64,000 nt of DNA from an uncultured Clostridia bacterium (lineage in GTDB: Bacteria > Bacillota > Clostridia > Oscillospirales > Ruminococcaceae), in the NCBI GenBank assembly GCA_947624375.1, contig CANQKD010000010.1, forward strand, positions 31,219 to 95,218, given 5' to 3'. Positions within the stretch are counted from its first letter, which is position 1. Every line of letters starts with the position of its first letter. The notes beneath the pieces are model-generated. The model was not told where the DNA came from and made no database searches. It saw nothing but the letters and a program-made list of their open reading frames with translations. Position numbers and translations under genes: made by a program. Shown in pieces: positions 16,805 through 26,190 of the stretch.

Positions 16805-18251
16805 AGGTGAGCAAAAGCGCAGAAAGCTGCCTGCCCTGGGCATAAAAACGCACATCTGGCTGAGCTTTATGTTCTTCACGCTGCTGGTCATCGCGCTTAT
16901 ATGGCTGTTTCAGTACGTACTGCTGAAGAGCCACTATCAGGGCATGAAGATGAACGATCTTTCGCAGGCGGCTGATGAGATATCTGAAAGCGTTGAGGTG
17001 GGCGACATACAGTTTCGCATACGCGAGATCGCCTTTCAGAATTCGTTCTGCATAATAGTTACCAACTCGCAGTGCGGCTACGAGATAGGCGAAAACGCGA
17101 TGGGCAGTTACTCTGTAATTGACAGCGACCGCAGAAACAACTACAGCCGCTATCTTTACGATCTTAAAAACAGACTGGCGGATTCGGGCAAAAAGGCTAT
17201 CGCAGTCAGTGCCGCCGATGGTGACGATCCTATAAAAAGAATGATATACGTAACGACGATCAAAGGGCTTTCGGGCGCGGAGCACTACCTTTTTATAGAG
17301 AGCTCGCTGGAGCCTATTGACTCTACCGTGAACATTATTATGCAGCAGCTGTGGATAATAACTGTGATACTGCTTGTTGCGGCGTTTATTATAACTATGA
17401 TAGTATCGCGCAGGCTTTCAAAGCCGCTGGTATCGCTGACAAACACGGCGGAGGTATTCGCAAAGGGCAACTACAAGGTAAACTTCGATCAGTCGCAGTA
17501 CAAAGAGATAGAGCAGCTGTCGCAGGTGCTCAACTATGCGGGCTCGGAGGTCTCAAAAGTAAACGAGCTGCGGCGCGACCTTATTGCAAATGTATCGCAT
17601 GATCTTCGCACGCCGCTGACGATAATAAAGTCATACGCCGAGATGATACGCGACCTGTCGGGCGACGTACCCGAAAAGCGTGAGCAGCATCTGGCGGTGA
17701 TAATAGATGAATCTGACAGGCTGAGCAATTTAGTCAACAGCATACTGGAGCTTTCAAAACTTGAGAGCGCGGCGAGGGAGCTGCACATTCAGCCGTTTGA
17801 GATAAGCGAGAAACTTCGCGAGGTAATGCAGCGATACCGTGTGCTTAACGAGCGTGACGGCTACAACATAACCTTGCAGACAGACGGCGAGGCAATGTGC
17901 GCGGCAGATGTTGCGCTGATAGAGCAGGTGTTTTACAATCTTATAAACAACGCCGTAAACTACTGCGGCGAGGACAAGGCAGTTCTGGTGCGGCAGATCA
18001 ACAAAGAAAGCTGCGTGCGTGTGGAAGTCACCGACCACGGCAAGGGCATACCGAAAGAGCAGCTGCCGCAGATATTTGACCGCTACTACCGCGCGCCCAA
18101 GGCAACGCGCGATGTTATCGGCACGGGGCTGGGGCTCTCGATAGTGAAGGAGATACTCAAGCAGCACAGGTTTCTGTTCGGCGTGATGAGCGAGGAAAAC
18201 GTGGGGTCAACATTCTGGGTGGAGATAGCCAAGTATAAAGAGGGAAAGTAA
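16794..18251 (+). CDS. Membrane sensor histidine kinase
   Basis: This 485-residue kinase has TM1 at about 21-45, an extracellular sensor region of about 135 residues, TM2 at about 181-203, and HAMP at about 204-255. The HisKA domain has the phospho-His in VSHDLRTPLT (H269). The HATPase domain has an N-box (FYNLINNAVNYC), G1 (DHGKGIP) and G2 (GTGLGLSIV). The start is TTG at 16794-16796, overlapping the regulator by 11 bases; no later in-frame ATG precedes TM1. The sensor domain is not a type I recognise. Confidence 0.94.
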   Translation: MKNKGEQKRRKLPALGIKTHIWLSFMFFTLLVIALIWLFQYVLLKSHYQGMKMNDLSQAADEISESVEVGDIQFRIREIAFQNSFCIIVTNSQCGYEIGENAMGSYSVIDSDRRNNYSRYLYDLKNRLADSGKKAIAVSAADGDDPIKRMIYVTTIKGLSGAEHYLFIESSLEPIDSTVNIIMQQLWIITVILLVAAFIITMIVSRRLSKPLVSLTNTAEVFAKGNYKVNFDQSQYKEIEQLSQVLNYAGSEVSKVNELRRDLIANVSHDLRTPLTIIKSYAEMIRDLSGDVPEKREQHLAVIIDESDRLSNLVNSILELSKLESAARELHIQPFEISEKLREVMQRYRVLNERDGYNITLQTDGEAMCAADVALIEQVFYNLINNAVNYCGEDKAVLVRQINKESCVRVEVTDHGKGIPKEQLPQIFDRYYRAPKATRDVIGTGLGLSIVKEILKQHRFLFGVMSEENVGSTFWVEIAKYKEGK

Positions 18252-19904
18252 CCCGAGAAACAGGATCAGTGAAGAGTGAAGATCGAAGAGTGATAAGTTT
18301 AGAGTTAAGGTGCGGCTCACGCCGCGAATTTTAAATTCATGTCAAGAAAGGAAAAGTTTTCGGTCAAGCCTTTTTCAAAAGGCTTGTCAGGTCGAGGGTG
18401 AAACCCTCGTCGCCCTCCGCAGAGGGCGAAATCTCCTACAACGTGCGCTCCGCTGTTAGAGGTTAGAAGTGAGAAGTTAGAAGTAAGAAACGTTTTTTAA
18501 AACTCTTGTGGCAGTTTTCCATATCTGCGGTTTAGATAGAGGCAAGAAACAAGAAAATACTTTTTATAGCTTTGTGCAGTCTTTTCAAAGCCAAACATCT
18601 TGCCTCTTGCATCTAGTTTTCTTGCTTCTAGCAGCTGCGCCTCCCCTAGTTGTAGCGCATAGCTATTTTTCCTGCGCGCGCTTGCGTGCGCAACAGCTTT
18701 GTAAAAATCTCCAACGTCTTGCTTCTTGCTTCTCGTTATCTTGCTTCTAGCAGCTGCGCCTCCCTTAGTTGTAGTGCAACGCTCTTTTTCCGCGTTCTCT
18801 AAGAGAATGCCACGCAAAGTGAAAAGCCAAATCTTCTTGCTTCTTGCCTCTAGCAGCTGCGCCTCCCCTAGTTGTAGCACATAACCATTTTGCCTGCGCG
18901 CGCTTGCGTGCGCAACAGCTTTGTAAAAATCTCCAACGTCTTGCTTCTTGCTTCTCGTTATCTTGCCTCTAGCAGCTGCGCCTCCCCTTTGAAAAGACCC
19001 GACTATTTTTCCTGCGCGCGTTTGCGTGCGCAATAGGTTTGTGAAAGTTCGCGCTGTCGCGTGGCGCATGGAGCGCAGTGGATTGTCGGCTTACGCCTCC
19101 AAGCCACTTGAAAGAATTACTTCGGCGACATTATGGGGTCGCCGATTTTGGCGCGGTTCTGCGAACCGCTGAAAACCGTAATTCTTTTACATAGTCCGTT
19201 TACCCTCAAAGTTTGTAATCCCTGTCAAGAACGGAAAAGTTTTCGATCGACCCTTTTTCAAAAGGGTCGTGGGGGTACGGGGGCGGCGCCCCCGAAAACG
19301 CGTCAGGCGCTCCGAAAAAGGTGAATTGAAAAACAATCCGGTGGATTGTTTTTCAAGAGGAAAATCCCTGCAAGAGAGGGATTTTCCTTGTTGTAGTGCA
19401 ACGCTATTTTTCCGCGTTCCATTATGGAACGCCAAACGAAGTGAAAAGCCAAATCTTCTTGCCTCTTGCATCTAGTTTTCTTGCTTCTAGCAGCTGCGCC
19501 TCCCCTTGTTGTAGTGCAACGCTATTTTTCCGCGTTCCATTATGGAACGCCGTGCAGTGCGAAAAATCCATAACAAGTAAAATGCGCGAAAGTATTAGCA
19601 CGCTCAAAATGAGAAGAAAGCCAAAGAAAAGTGAAGCGTTGAACAGCTCCGCAGGGTGCGCGTAAGCGCAAATATTAAAACAACGCGCAAACGCCGCTTT
19701 CCACACATCTTGCCTCTTGCCCTATTAGAAGTTAGAAATTAGAAGTTAGAAGTTTGAAATATTTTTCTCCACATAGCATTAAATCACCATGCCTGCGGTC
19801 TGCCAAGAAGCAAGATGCAAGATGTTTGGTTTTGAAAAGACGGCACTAAACTATAAAAAGCAATTTCTTGCCTCTTGCCTCTGGATCTCTTGCCTCTAAT
19901 AGAA
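18252..19904. repeat. Intergenic repeat mosaic 6 (largest heptad cluster)
   Basis: Element P lies at 18339-18451. AGARGTT heptads lie at 18455-18490. Four successive cassettes follow (about 18535-18660, 18661-18780, 18781-18895 and 18896-19000). Each ends in inverted AGARGCA heptads plus an AGCAGCTGCGCCTCCC tag, with CGCGCGCTTGCGTGCG or GCGTTC/GAACGC hairpins between. Then come element Q (19073-19210), a second element P (19218-19391; loop hairpin 19359-19387), two GCGTTCC/GGAACGC hairpins, and heptads at 19455-19490, 19708-19760, 19805-19825 and 19866-19898. A 190-codon minus-strand frame over 18497-19069 is a translation of the cassettes, not a gene. Confidence 0.8.
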
Positions 19905-19933
19905 CAAAAGCGGCGGAAGATAACTTCCGCCGT
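19905..19933 (-). terminator. Terminator of the HPr gene
   Basis: On the minus strand CGGCGGAAG-TTAT-CTTCCGCCG is followed by CTTTTGTT about 38 bases after the HPr stop. It is a compact GC-rich hairpin with a short T-run. Confidence 0.8.
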
Positions 19934-19970
19934 TGTTTTCAGCCGCTGATATTAAAATAGGTACTTTGGT

Positions 19971-20243
19971 CTATCTTGCATCTTCGGAAAATCCGCTGTC
20001 AACAAGATCAACCAGTTCTTCTACAGCTTCCTGCTCGTCTGCTCCGTCAGCGATTATCCTGATAGATGTGCCGCCAACTATGCCGAGCGAAAGTATGCCC
20101 AGCAGGCTCTTGGCGTTTACCCTTCTCTCCTCTTTCTCTATCCAGATGGACGACTTGAATTCGTTCGCTTTCTGAATAAAGAAGGTCGCCGGACGTGCGT
20201 GAAGTCCTACCTGATTCTGAACTGTTACATCTTTTACGAACAT
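19971..20243 (-). CDS. ptsH: Phosphocarrier protein HPr
   Basis: This is a 90-residue HPr-family protein. The active-site His is exactly H15 in VGLHARPAT, and the regulatory serine is S46 in NAKSLLGILSLG. It therefore has both the PTS phosphotransfer site (EI to EIIA) and the HPr kinase site used in Firmicutes carbon catabolite repression; it is not a Crh, which lacks H15. RBS GGAGAG. The gene is single, with its own promoter and terminator, and not linked to ptsI here. Confidence 0.92.
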   Translation of the reverse strand: MFVKDVTVQNQVGLHARPATFFIQKANEFKSSIWIEKEERRVNAKSLLGILSLGIVGGTSIRIIADGADEQEAVEELVDLVDSGFSEDAR

Positions 20244-20331
20244 ATCGATCTCTCCATTCTTATCATTTCGATTTAAGCGATCACTCGCCGTGCGATTACA
20301 ATGTATAAGTGTAAATCAATTCACTATCAAT

Positions 20332-20360
20332 ATTATACTTGTTTTATTGTCCTTAGTCAA
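20332..20360 (-). promoter_or_regulatory. Promoter of the HPr gene
   Basis: Minus-strand TTGACT (20355-20360), a 17-base spacer and TATAAT (20332-20337) lie about 90 bases upstream of ptsH. The DNA from 20361 to 20529, up to the trmD stop, holds nothing I can identify. Confidence 0.82.
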
Positions 20361-20529
20361 CGATAAATTATGTACAAAGGGGCATTTCCTTAAAATTTTC
20401 TGCTTTTTGATTACACCGCCCCAAATCTGAGCCCCAAACTTTGTGCAACTTAACCATAGTTTTTGAACACTTTGTAACATATTAAACAATTGATATGTCA
20501 TTTTTTGTAAAATTTCGTCTCAAAAGCGG

Positions 20530-21267
20530 CTACTGCCCGTTCTTCGTTTTATTAAAATTGTCTATAACAGCCATATCTTCTTTATCGAGATCGGCGCTTT
20601 CAAGCATATCGGGGCGCTTTTTCAGCGTGGTTAGTATTCTCTGCTCTCTGCGCCACCTGGCAATATTTGCATGATGCCCCGAAAGCAGCACCTCGGGAAC
20701 CTTTCTGCCGTGCCATTCCTCGGGTCTTGTGTACTGCGGATACTCTAAAAGACCGCTGTAATGGCTCTCGTCCTCGTAGCAGTCAGCGTAAGATAGCGTG
20801 CCCTCAAGCATACGAACCACGCCGTCTACCAGCACAAGCGCAGGCAGTTCGCCGCCGGTGAGAACATAATCGCCTATAGATATTTCTTCATCAACTATTT
20901 CTTCAATAACACGCTCGTCAACGCCCTCATAGTGACCGCAGAGTATAAAAATATCCGAAAGCTGCGAGAGCTCTCTGCACCTGTTTTGTGTAAGAACTTT
21001 CCCCTGCGGCGACATATATATAACATGGGGCTTTCTGCCCTGCGCTGCAGCCTCATAGCAGCGGAAGATCGGATCGCACTGCATAAGCATACCTTTCTGC
21101 TCGCTGTAGGGGGTATCGTCAACGCGGCGGTGTTTATCGAGTGTGTAGTCGCGGATGTTGTGGCAGTGAACCTCAAAAACGCCTTTTTCCTTCGCCCTGC
21201 CAACTATGCTCTCATTAAGATAATACTCGCACATCTCGGGAAAAAGCGTGGCAATATCTATTCTCAA
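20530..21267 (-). CDS. trmD: tRNA (guanine-N1)-methyltransferase TrmD
   Basis: TrmD makes m1G37 in tRNAs. The 245-residue SPOUT-class enzyme begins MRIDIATLFPEMCEYY and contains SEQKGMLMQCDPIF, the knot segments MSPQGKVLTQNRCRELS, LCGHYEGVDERVIE and EISIGDYVLTGGELPALVLVD, and the C-terminal PEVLLSGHHANIARWR. The start is a TTG (21265-21267) that overlaps the rimM stop by four bases. The rimM-trmD pairing is classical. Confidence 0.97.
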   Translation of the reverse strand: MRIDIATLFPEMCEYYLNESIVGRAKEKGVFEVHCHNIRDYTLDKHRRVDDTPYSEQKGMLMQCDPIFRCYEAAAQGRKPHVIYMSPQGKVLTQNRCRELSQLSDIFILCGHYEGVDERVIEEIVDEEISIGDYVLTGGELPALVLVDGVVRMLEGTLSYADCYEDESHYSGLLEYPQYTRPEEWHGRKVPEVLLSGHHANIARWRREQRILTTLKKRPDMLESADLDKEDMAVIDNFNKTKNGQ

Positions 21268-21788
21268 TCCTGCTTCCCCCCGTCGTCAAAAAGACCGTCA
21301 AGCGGTTTTATATACATTATATTATTATCAAGATCGTTTTTCATGATGACATCGGGAATAGCAGGTATCAGGTATTCTTTGCCGCTTGGCGACTTTATTT
21401 CATACACATCGTTTGCGCCGGTGGCATACACCTGCGTGAGCACGCCGTATTCTTCGCCGCTGTCGGCATCTACGACCGTCATGCCCAGCAGGTCTTGTAT
21501 AAAATAGCAGCCCTGAGGGAGCTCTACATCGTCGCGGTCAAGGTAAAGCACCCTGCCGCGGAGTTTCTGTGCTTCGTCTGCGGTGCTTACGCCCTCTATC
21601 TTCATAATGACCATATTTTTGTTTGCGCGCGCATATTCTATCTTTACGGGCGTGCCGCTTTTGTAGTAAAGCAGGTCAAATTCCGCCAAAAAGGCGGCGC
21701 TGTCGCACATCGGCTGCACTTTTACCTCGCCTTTTATGCCGTGAACAGATGTTATTTTGCCTGCTTCAAGATATTTTTGTTTTGCCAT
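21264..21788 (-). CDS. rimM: Ribosome maturation factor RimM
   Basis: This 174-residue 30S-maturation factor has an N-terminal RimM domain (AGKITSVHGIKGEVKVQP...) and a C-terminal PRC-barrel (CYFIQDLLGMTVVD...). The motif VHGIKGEVKV near residue 15 and YLIPAIPDVIMKNDLDNNIM near the end are typical. RBS AGAGG. It is translationally coupled to trmD. In many genomes rpsP precedes rimM; here rimM has its own promoter, so rpsP is elsewhere. Confidence 0.96.
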   Translation of the reverse strand: MAKQKYLEAGKITSVHGIKGEVKVQPMCDSAAFLAEFDLLYYKSGTPVKIEYARANKNMVIMKIEGVSTADEAQKLRGRVLYLDRDDVELPQGCYFIQDLLGMTVVDADSGEEYGVLTQVYATGANDVYEIKSPSGKEYLIPAIPDVIMKNDLDNNIMYIKPLDGLFDDGGKQD

Positions 21789-21826
21789 TTTTTATGCCTC
21801 TTTTCCCGTAAAATGCCCTTTTGAAT

Positions 21827-21855
21827 AGTATAATACAGATTTGAATTCTTGTCAA
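21827..21855 (-). promoter_or_regulatory. Promoter of rimM-trmD
   Basis: Minus-strand TTGACA (21850-21855), a 17-base spacer and TATACT (21827-21832) lie about 40 bases before rimM. Confidence 0.83.
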
Positions 21856-22055
21856 TCCCGAAATATTTTCAGCAAAATTAACAAAAACGGCGTAATGTTC
21901 ACAGAAATTTAACAAAATTCGTTCAAATTCGTGTTATAATTTTTTATATATAGTTGTATTTTTGTTTATTTGGCTGATAAGTCTGCGCAAATGCAGGATA
22001 ATAACATTATACACATAACATCAGACAAAAATAAATACAGAAAGGTGAAAAAAAT

Positions 22056-23141
22056 ATGTCAAACAGATTGTTCCAGGGCGTGATACATCAGATGCGTGAG
22101 GCAATAGATGCCGAGATAGGCGTTATTGACGAAAATGCCTCTATAATAGCCTGTTCAGATCTTTCCAAAAACGGTTCTACCAACGAATACGTTTCTCTGG
22201 ATCTCAACGATACGCACGATATTTTCGTTCGTGACGGCTACACATACAAGCCGTTCGGCACACACCTGAAGCCCGATTACGCCGTTTTTGTTGAGGGCAC
22301 TGACGAGGTGGCTGCGAAATACGCCAGCATACTTGCCATAACCCTCTCCAGCATAAAGCAGTATTACGATGAAAAGTATGACAGAAACAACTTTATAAAA
22401 AATGTCGTGCTTGATAACGTGCTGCCCGGCGATATACACATAAAGGCAAGGGAGCTGCACTTTGGCACGGATACATCACGTGTTGTGCTGCTGATAAGAA
22501 TACTCTCTTCCAACGATGTTTCCGCTTACGATGTTATACAGAACCTGTTTCCTGACAAGAACAAGGACTTTGTGTTCACTATTGCGGAGTCTGACATTGT
22601 GCTTGTAAAGGAAGTAAAGAGCGGCATTGAATCGAAAGATCTTGAAAAGCTGGCGAGGTCTATTTCCGACACGCTCAGCGGCGAGTTCTACACCAGGGTG
22701 AATGTCGGCATAGGCACTGTAGTAGAGGGCGTTAAGGATCTGGCGCGTTCGTTCAAAGAGGCGCAGATGGCACTGGAAGTCGGCAAGGTATTCGATACTG
22801 ACAGAGTGATAGTTTCGTATGACAATCTGGGCATTGCAAGGCTCATATACCACCTGCCGACGACGCTGTGCGAGACGTTTCTGAAGGAAGTTTTCAAGAA
22901 GGGCTCGATAGAGTCGCTTGACCACGAAACGCTGTTCACTATACAGAGATTTTTTGAGAACAACCTCAACGTTTCGGAGACTTCGAGAAAGCTGTTCGTA
23001 CACAGAAACACGCTTGTTTACAGGCTTGAAAAGATAAAGAAGCTGACAGGTCTTGACCTGAGGGAATTTGACCACGCTATTATTTTCAAGATAGCGCTCA
23101 TGGTAAAGGAATACCTCTCGTCGAACCCGGTCAAGTTCTAA
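22056..23141 (+). CDS. CdaR/PucR-type transcriptional regulator
   Basis: This 361-residue protein has the CdaR layout. The N-terminal sugar-diacid-recognition-like domain (about 1-130) includes FQGVIHQMREAIDAEIGVID. A GGDEF-like middle follows (VNVGIGTVVEGVKDLARSFK then EAQMALEVGK). The C-terminal PucR-type helix-turn-helix is in the NVSETSRKLFVHRNTLVYRL EKIKKLTGLDLREF segment (about 305-345). It is likely a DNA-binding activator responding to a small acid or other metabolite. It is not adjacent to glycerate or purine genes, so the ligand is unknown. RBS GAAAGGTGA. A TATAAT box at about 21954 is a possible -10, without a convincing -35. Confidence 0.87.
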   Translation: MSNRLFQGVIHQMREAIDAEIGVIDENASIIACSDLSKNGSTNEYVSLDLNDTHDIFVRDGYTYKPFGTHLKPDYAVFVEGTDEVAAKYASILAITLSSIKQYYDEKYDRNNFIKNVVLDNVLPGDIHIKARELHFGTDTSRVVLLIRILSSNDVSAYDVIQNLFPDKNKDFVFTIAESDIVLVKEVKSGIESKDLEKLARSISDTLSGEFYTRVNVGIGTVVEGVKDLARSFKEAQMALEVGKVFDTDRVIVSYDNLGIARLIYHLPTTLCETFLKEVFKKGSIESLDHETLFTIQRFFENNLNVSETSRKLFVHRNTLVYRLEKIKKLTGLDLREFDHAIIFKIALMVKEYLSSNPVKF

Positions 23142-24060
23142 AAGATAAAAATACAGAGATAGAAACAAAACAGCGATTTTAAGTTTCCTGTACTTTTAAG
23201 TACCTGTCAAGAAAGGAAAGTTTTCGGTCAAGCCTTTTTCAAAAGGCTTGCGGGGTGTGGGGCGGCGCCCCACAGACACAACGTGCGCTCTGCAAGAGGT
23301 GAATTAAAAAACAGTTCGGTGAACTGTTTTTTAAGAGGAGAGGCTCTGCAAGAGAGAGCCTCTCCTTTGAGAAGACCTTAGCTCTTTTGTCTGCGTGCGC
23401 TTGCGTGCGCAACAGCTTTGTAAAAAGTTCGCGCTTACTCACACCCTGCGGAGCGGTTAAACGCCCTAAGTACTTCGGTTTTCTCCTCATTTTGAGTGGG
23501 CTAATACGTTCGCTTATTCTTTTGCGAGAGGAAAACCATAGGGATATAGGGAGTGTATCTGCAAGGCAGGGCGCGCGCTCCACTCCCTACCCTAAGGTTT
23601 TCCCCTCGCGCTCCCTTTTCCTTACCCACACCCACGACCACGCGCTGAGCCTTGGTGAAATGTCGCGACCTCTTCGCACGGAACTTCGTAGCTTTGTGGA
23701 GGAGGCTAAAGAGAGAAATACGCATAGGTTTTGTTTGTAAGGCAAAAGAGGTCAGTAGTGCGAGAAATTGACTTGAAACGTACTGCATATGAATTTTATG
23801 ACAGTTGATTTACATCTTTTGTGGGAATGGCGTGAAAGTCCACGCTGTTGAGATTAAACGCACTATGCAAAAGAATTACGGTTTCAGAATATGCGAGCTT
23901 TCGAGCATATTCTGAAATAGCCGCCACACTTTCGGCGGCTAAGTAATTTGCACTTGATACGAAGTATCAATGTGTGTCATTGATGGCTTGGAGGCTAAAG
24001 CCGACAAGACACTGCGCTCCTGCGCTGCGCGTAAGCGCAAAAATTATCGCAGAAAACTTG
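23142..24060. repeat. Intergenic repeat mosaic 7 (elements P, R and Q)
   Basis: Element P lies at 23206-23370. Its GCAAGAG-loop hairpin at 23338-23366 has the stem GGAGAGGCTCT/AGAGCCTCTCC, different in sequence from the other copies but paired. Next are a CGTGCGCTTGCGTGCG hairpin (23391), element R (23425-23790; hairpin 23524-23609) and element Q (about 23858-24020). The span 23425-24020 matches 770-1345 in order and detail. No gene is supported. Confidence 0.8.
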
Positions 24061-24130
24061 TGTATAAAGGGAATTACTTAAAAAAACAAAAACAAAAAAC
24101 AAAAGAACAAAAAAAGGAATAACAAAGGCG

Positions 24131-24826
24131 GTGCAACACTTGGTAGAATTCAAAGATGTTTCAGTCACCTATTCAAGCGGCGTGGATGCTCTCAACAGCA
24201 TAGACCTGCGCATTAACGACGGTGACTTTGCTTTTATTGTAGGCTCTAACGGCGCAGGTAAATCTACGCTGATAAAGCTGCTTCTGAAAGAAATTGACGC
24301 CACCAGCGGCACGGTGCTGGTAAACGGCTACAACCTGCGCAAAATAAGGCGCAGAAAGGTATCTAAACTGAGAAGGACCATTGGCGTGGTATTTCAGGAT
24401 TTCAGGCTGATACCGACTATGACAGTATATGAAAACATAGCGTTCGTTCTGCGCGTTATAGATGCCCCCAAAAAATACATCAAAACGCGCGTCCCGTATG
24501 TGCTGGAGCTGGTTGGGCTCTCAGACAAGATGAAAACATACCCCGAGCAGCTGTCGGGCGGCGAACAGCAGAGAGTCGCGCTTGCAAGGGCGCTGGTAAA
24601 CGACCCGAAGCTGATCATCGCCGACGAGCCGACGGGCAACATTGACCCCGAGCTCTCGTATGACATAGTAGAGCTTCTGAAAGGCATAAACGAGTGCGGA
24701 ACAACGGTGCTTATGGTAACGCATGAGCACAACCTTGTGCGCTACTTCGGCGGCAGGGTAATAAGCCTTGAAAACGGCAGCATCACTTTTGACGAAATGG
24801 TAGGTGGAAGCGATGCGGGTAAGTAG
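24131..24826 (+). CDS. ftsE: Cell division ATP-binding protein FtsE
   Basis: This 231-residue ABC ATPase partners FtsX and controls peptidoglycan hydrolases at division or elongation. Walker A is GSNGAGKSTLIK (about 37-48). FRLIPTMTVYENIAFVLRVI is the FtsE-type Q-loop region, the signature is LSGGEQQRVALARAL, and Walker B is LIIADEPTGNIDPE. The start is uncertain: GTG at 24131 or TTG at 24140 (LVEFKDVSVTY); the latter matches the family N-terminus and has AGGCGGTG before it. The end overlaps ftsX. Confidence 0.95.
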   Translation: MQHLVEFKDVSVTYSSGVDALNSIDLRINDGDFAFIVGSNGAGKSTLIKLLLKEIDATSGTVLVNGYNLRKIRRRKVSKLRRTIGVVFQDFRLIPTMTVYENIAFVLRVIDAPKKYIKTRVPYVLELVGLSDKMKTYPEQLSGGEQQRVALARALVNDPKLIIADEPTGNIDPELSYDIVELLKGINECGTTVLMVTHEHNLVRYFGGRVISLENGSITFDEMVGGSDAGK

Positions 24827-25721
24827 TGCAGGATATCTGGTAAAACAGGGCGTTACGGGTGTATGGAAGAACAGAATGATGTCTTTCGCATCGTTTTGCA
24901 TACTGCTGGTCTCGCTCATGCTGGTAGGGATCTCGGTTCTGGCAGGCATAAATATTTCTAGAATAATCTCGGGCATTGAGGCGCAAAATGAGATATTTGT
25001 AGTGCTGAAGCCCGAAGTAACTCAGGCTGATATAGACAAGCTCTACGTTGATTTCAAGAACATCTCAAACGTTACCGAGGTAACATTCTACTCAAAAGAG
25101 CAGGCGTGGGACGACATGATAGCCGATATGACTCAGCAGGAGCGCGAGGCTATGCAGTACGGCAACGGTGACAATCCCCTGCCCGACACGTTCAGGGTAA
25201 AGATAGCAGACCTTGAGATAATGGACATAACCTCCAGCCAGCTGACAACGTTTGACATGGTGGAGAGCATACAGTCGCCCGAATCTTTCGCGACGGCGCT
25301 TATAAGCCTTAGAAACGTGGCGGCGCTGATAACATCGGCGGTGGTTATCGCGCTGATGATAATATGCCTTGTAATAATCTCGAACACGACGAGGACGAGC
25401 GTACACGCGAGGCGCAAAGAGATAAGCATAATGAAGTACGTCGGCGCGACGAACTCTTTCATACGCATACCGTTCTTTATTGAGGGTATGCTGATAGGAA
25501 TTTTGGCGGCGATAGGCGCGCTGATACTGACGAGGTTTGCATACATTGAGCTTTACAACGTTATAACCGAGCAGCTTCAGGGCTTGCAGATGATGGGTTC
25601 AAAGCCGCTGTACTCGTTTGGCAGCATATCGACATATGTGACTATTGCGTATATCGCGGCAGGCACGGTCATAGGCGCGCTGGGCACGACGATAAGTGCA
25701 GGAAAGTATTTGAAAGTGTAA
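24813..25721 (+). CDS. ftsX: Cell division permease-like protein FtsX
   Basis: This membrane protein of about 302 residues has four membrane segments: about 23-46, then three after residue 165. A large extracellular loop (about 55-160) lies between, carrying the family region FVVLKPEVTQADIDKLYVDF KNISNVTEV. The cytosolic coupling segment RKEISIMKYVGATNSFIRIP FFIEGM is the FtsX/MacB signature. The ATG at 24813 (MRVSSAGYLVKQG) has AGGTGG six bases upstream and is preferred to a GTG three codons earlier. It overlaps ftsE by 14 bases. It transmits ATP hydrolysis by FtsE to cell-wall hydrolases such as PcsB/CwlO types. Confidence 0.95.
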   Translation: MRVSSAGYLVKQGVTGVWKNRMMSFASFCILLVSLMLVGISVLAGINISRIISGIEAQNEIFVVLKPEVTQADIDKLYVDFKNISNVTEVTFYSKEQAWDDMIADMTQQEREAMQYGNGDNPLPDTFRVKIADLEIMDITSSQLTTFDMVESIQSPESFATALISLRNVAALITSAVVIALMIICLVIISNTTRTSVHARRKEISIMKYVGATNSFIRIPFFIEGMLIGILAAIGALILTRFAYIELYNVITEQLQGLQMMGSKPLYSFGSISTYVTIAYIAAGTVIGALGTTISAGKYLKV

Positions 25722-26190
25722 GTTGCTGCTTTCGCAGCGCGCAGGAGCGCAGTGTCTTGTCGGCTTTAGCCTCCAAGCCACAATGAAAGAATTATTTCGG
25801 CGACTTTTATTGGGTCGCCGATTTTGCTTTCTGAAAGTCTGAAGCCTTTCAGAAAACAAAACCATAATTCTTTTGCACAGTGCGTTTAGTATCAAAAGCT
25901 GTAGACCCTGTCAAGAAACCAAAAGTTTTCGATTGACCCTTTTTCAAAAGGGTCACGGGGTGTGGGGCAGAGCCCCACAAAAAACACAGCAGGCGCTCCG
26001 CAAAGGGTGAATTTCAAAATAGTCCTGTGGACTATTTTGAAAGAGGGAACGCCCTGCAAGAGAGGGCGTTCCCTTATTGGAGCGCATCGCTCACTTTCCG
26101 CGTTCCATTATGGAACGCCAAACAAATTGAAAAGTCCTATAAACAAATCTAAAAATTATCCCCTCCCACTAGCCACCCCAAAGACAGCTG
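25722..26190. repeat. Intergenic repeat mosaic 8a (elements Q and P)
   Basis: Element Q lies at 25738-25895. It starts eleven bases after the ftsX stop TAA (25719-25721), separated by a CTGCTTTCGCAGCGC segment. Element P follows at 25906-26075, with loop hairpin 26045-26073 (GGGAACGCCCT/AGGGCGTTCCC). A GCGTTCC/GGAACGC hairpin lies at about 26098-26118. No gene is supported. Confidence 0.8.

Noticed and set aside
18497..19069. 190-codon minus-strand reading frame with repeated ARRQNGY/QLGEAQLLEAR units
   Set aside because: It is the translation of tandem heptad and hairpin cassettes; no RBS and no similarity to proteins.
20361..20529. Possible regulatory RNA between the HPr promoter and trmD
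   Set aside because: No conserved riboswitch core, terminator or repeat could be recognised.
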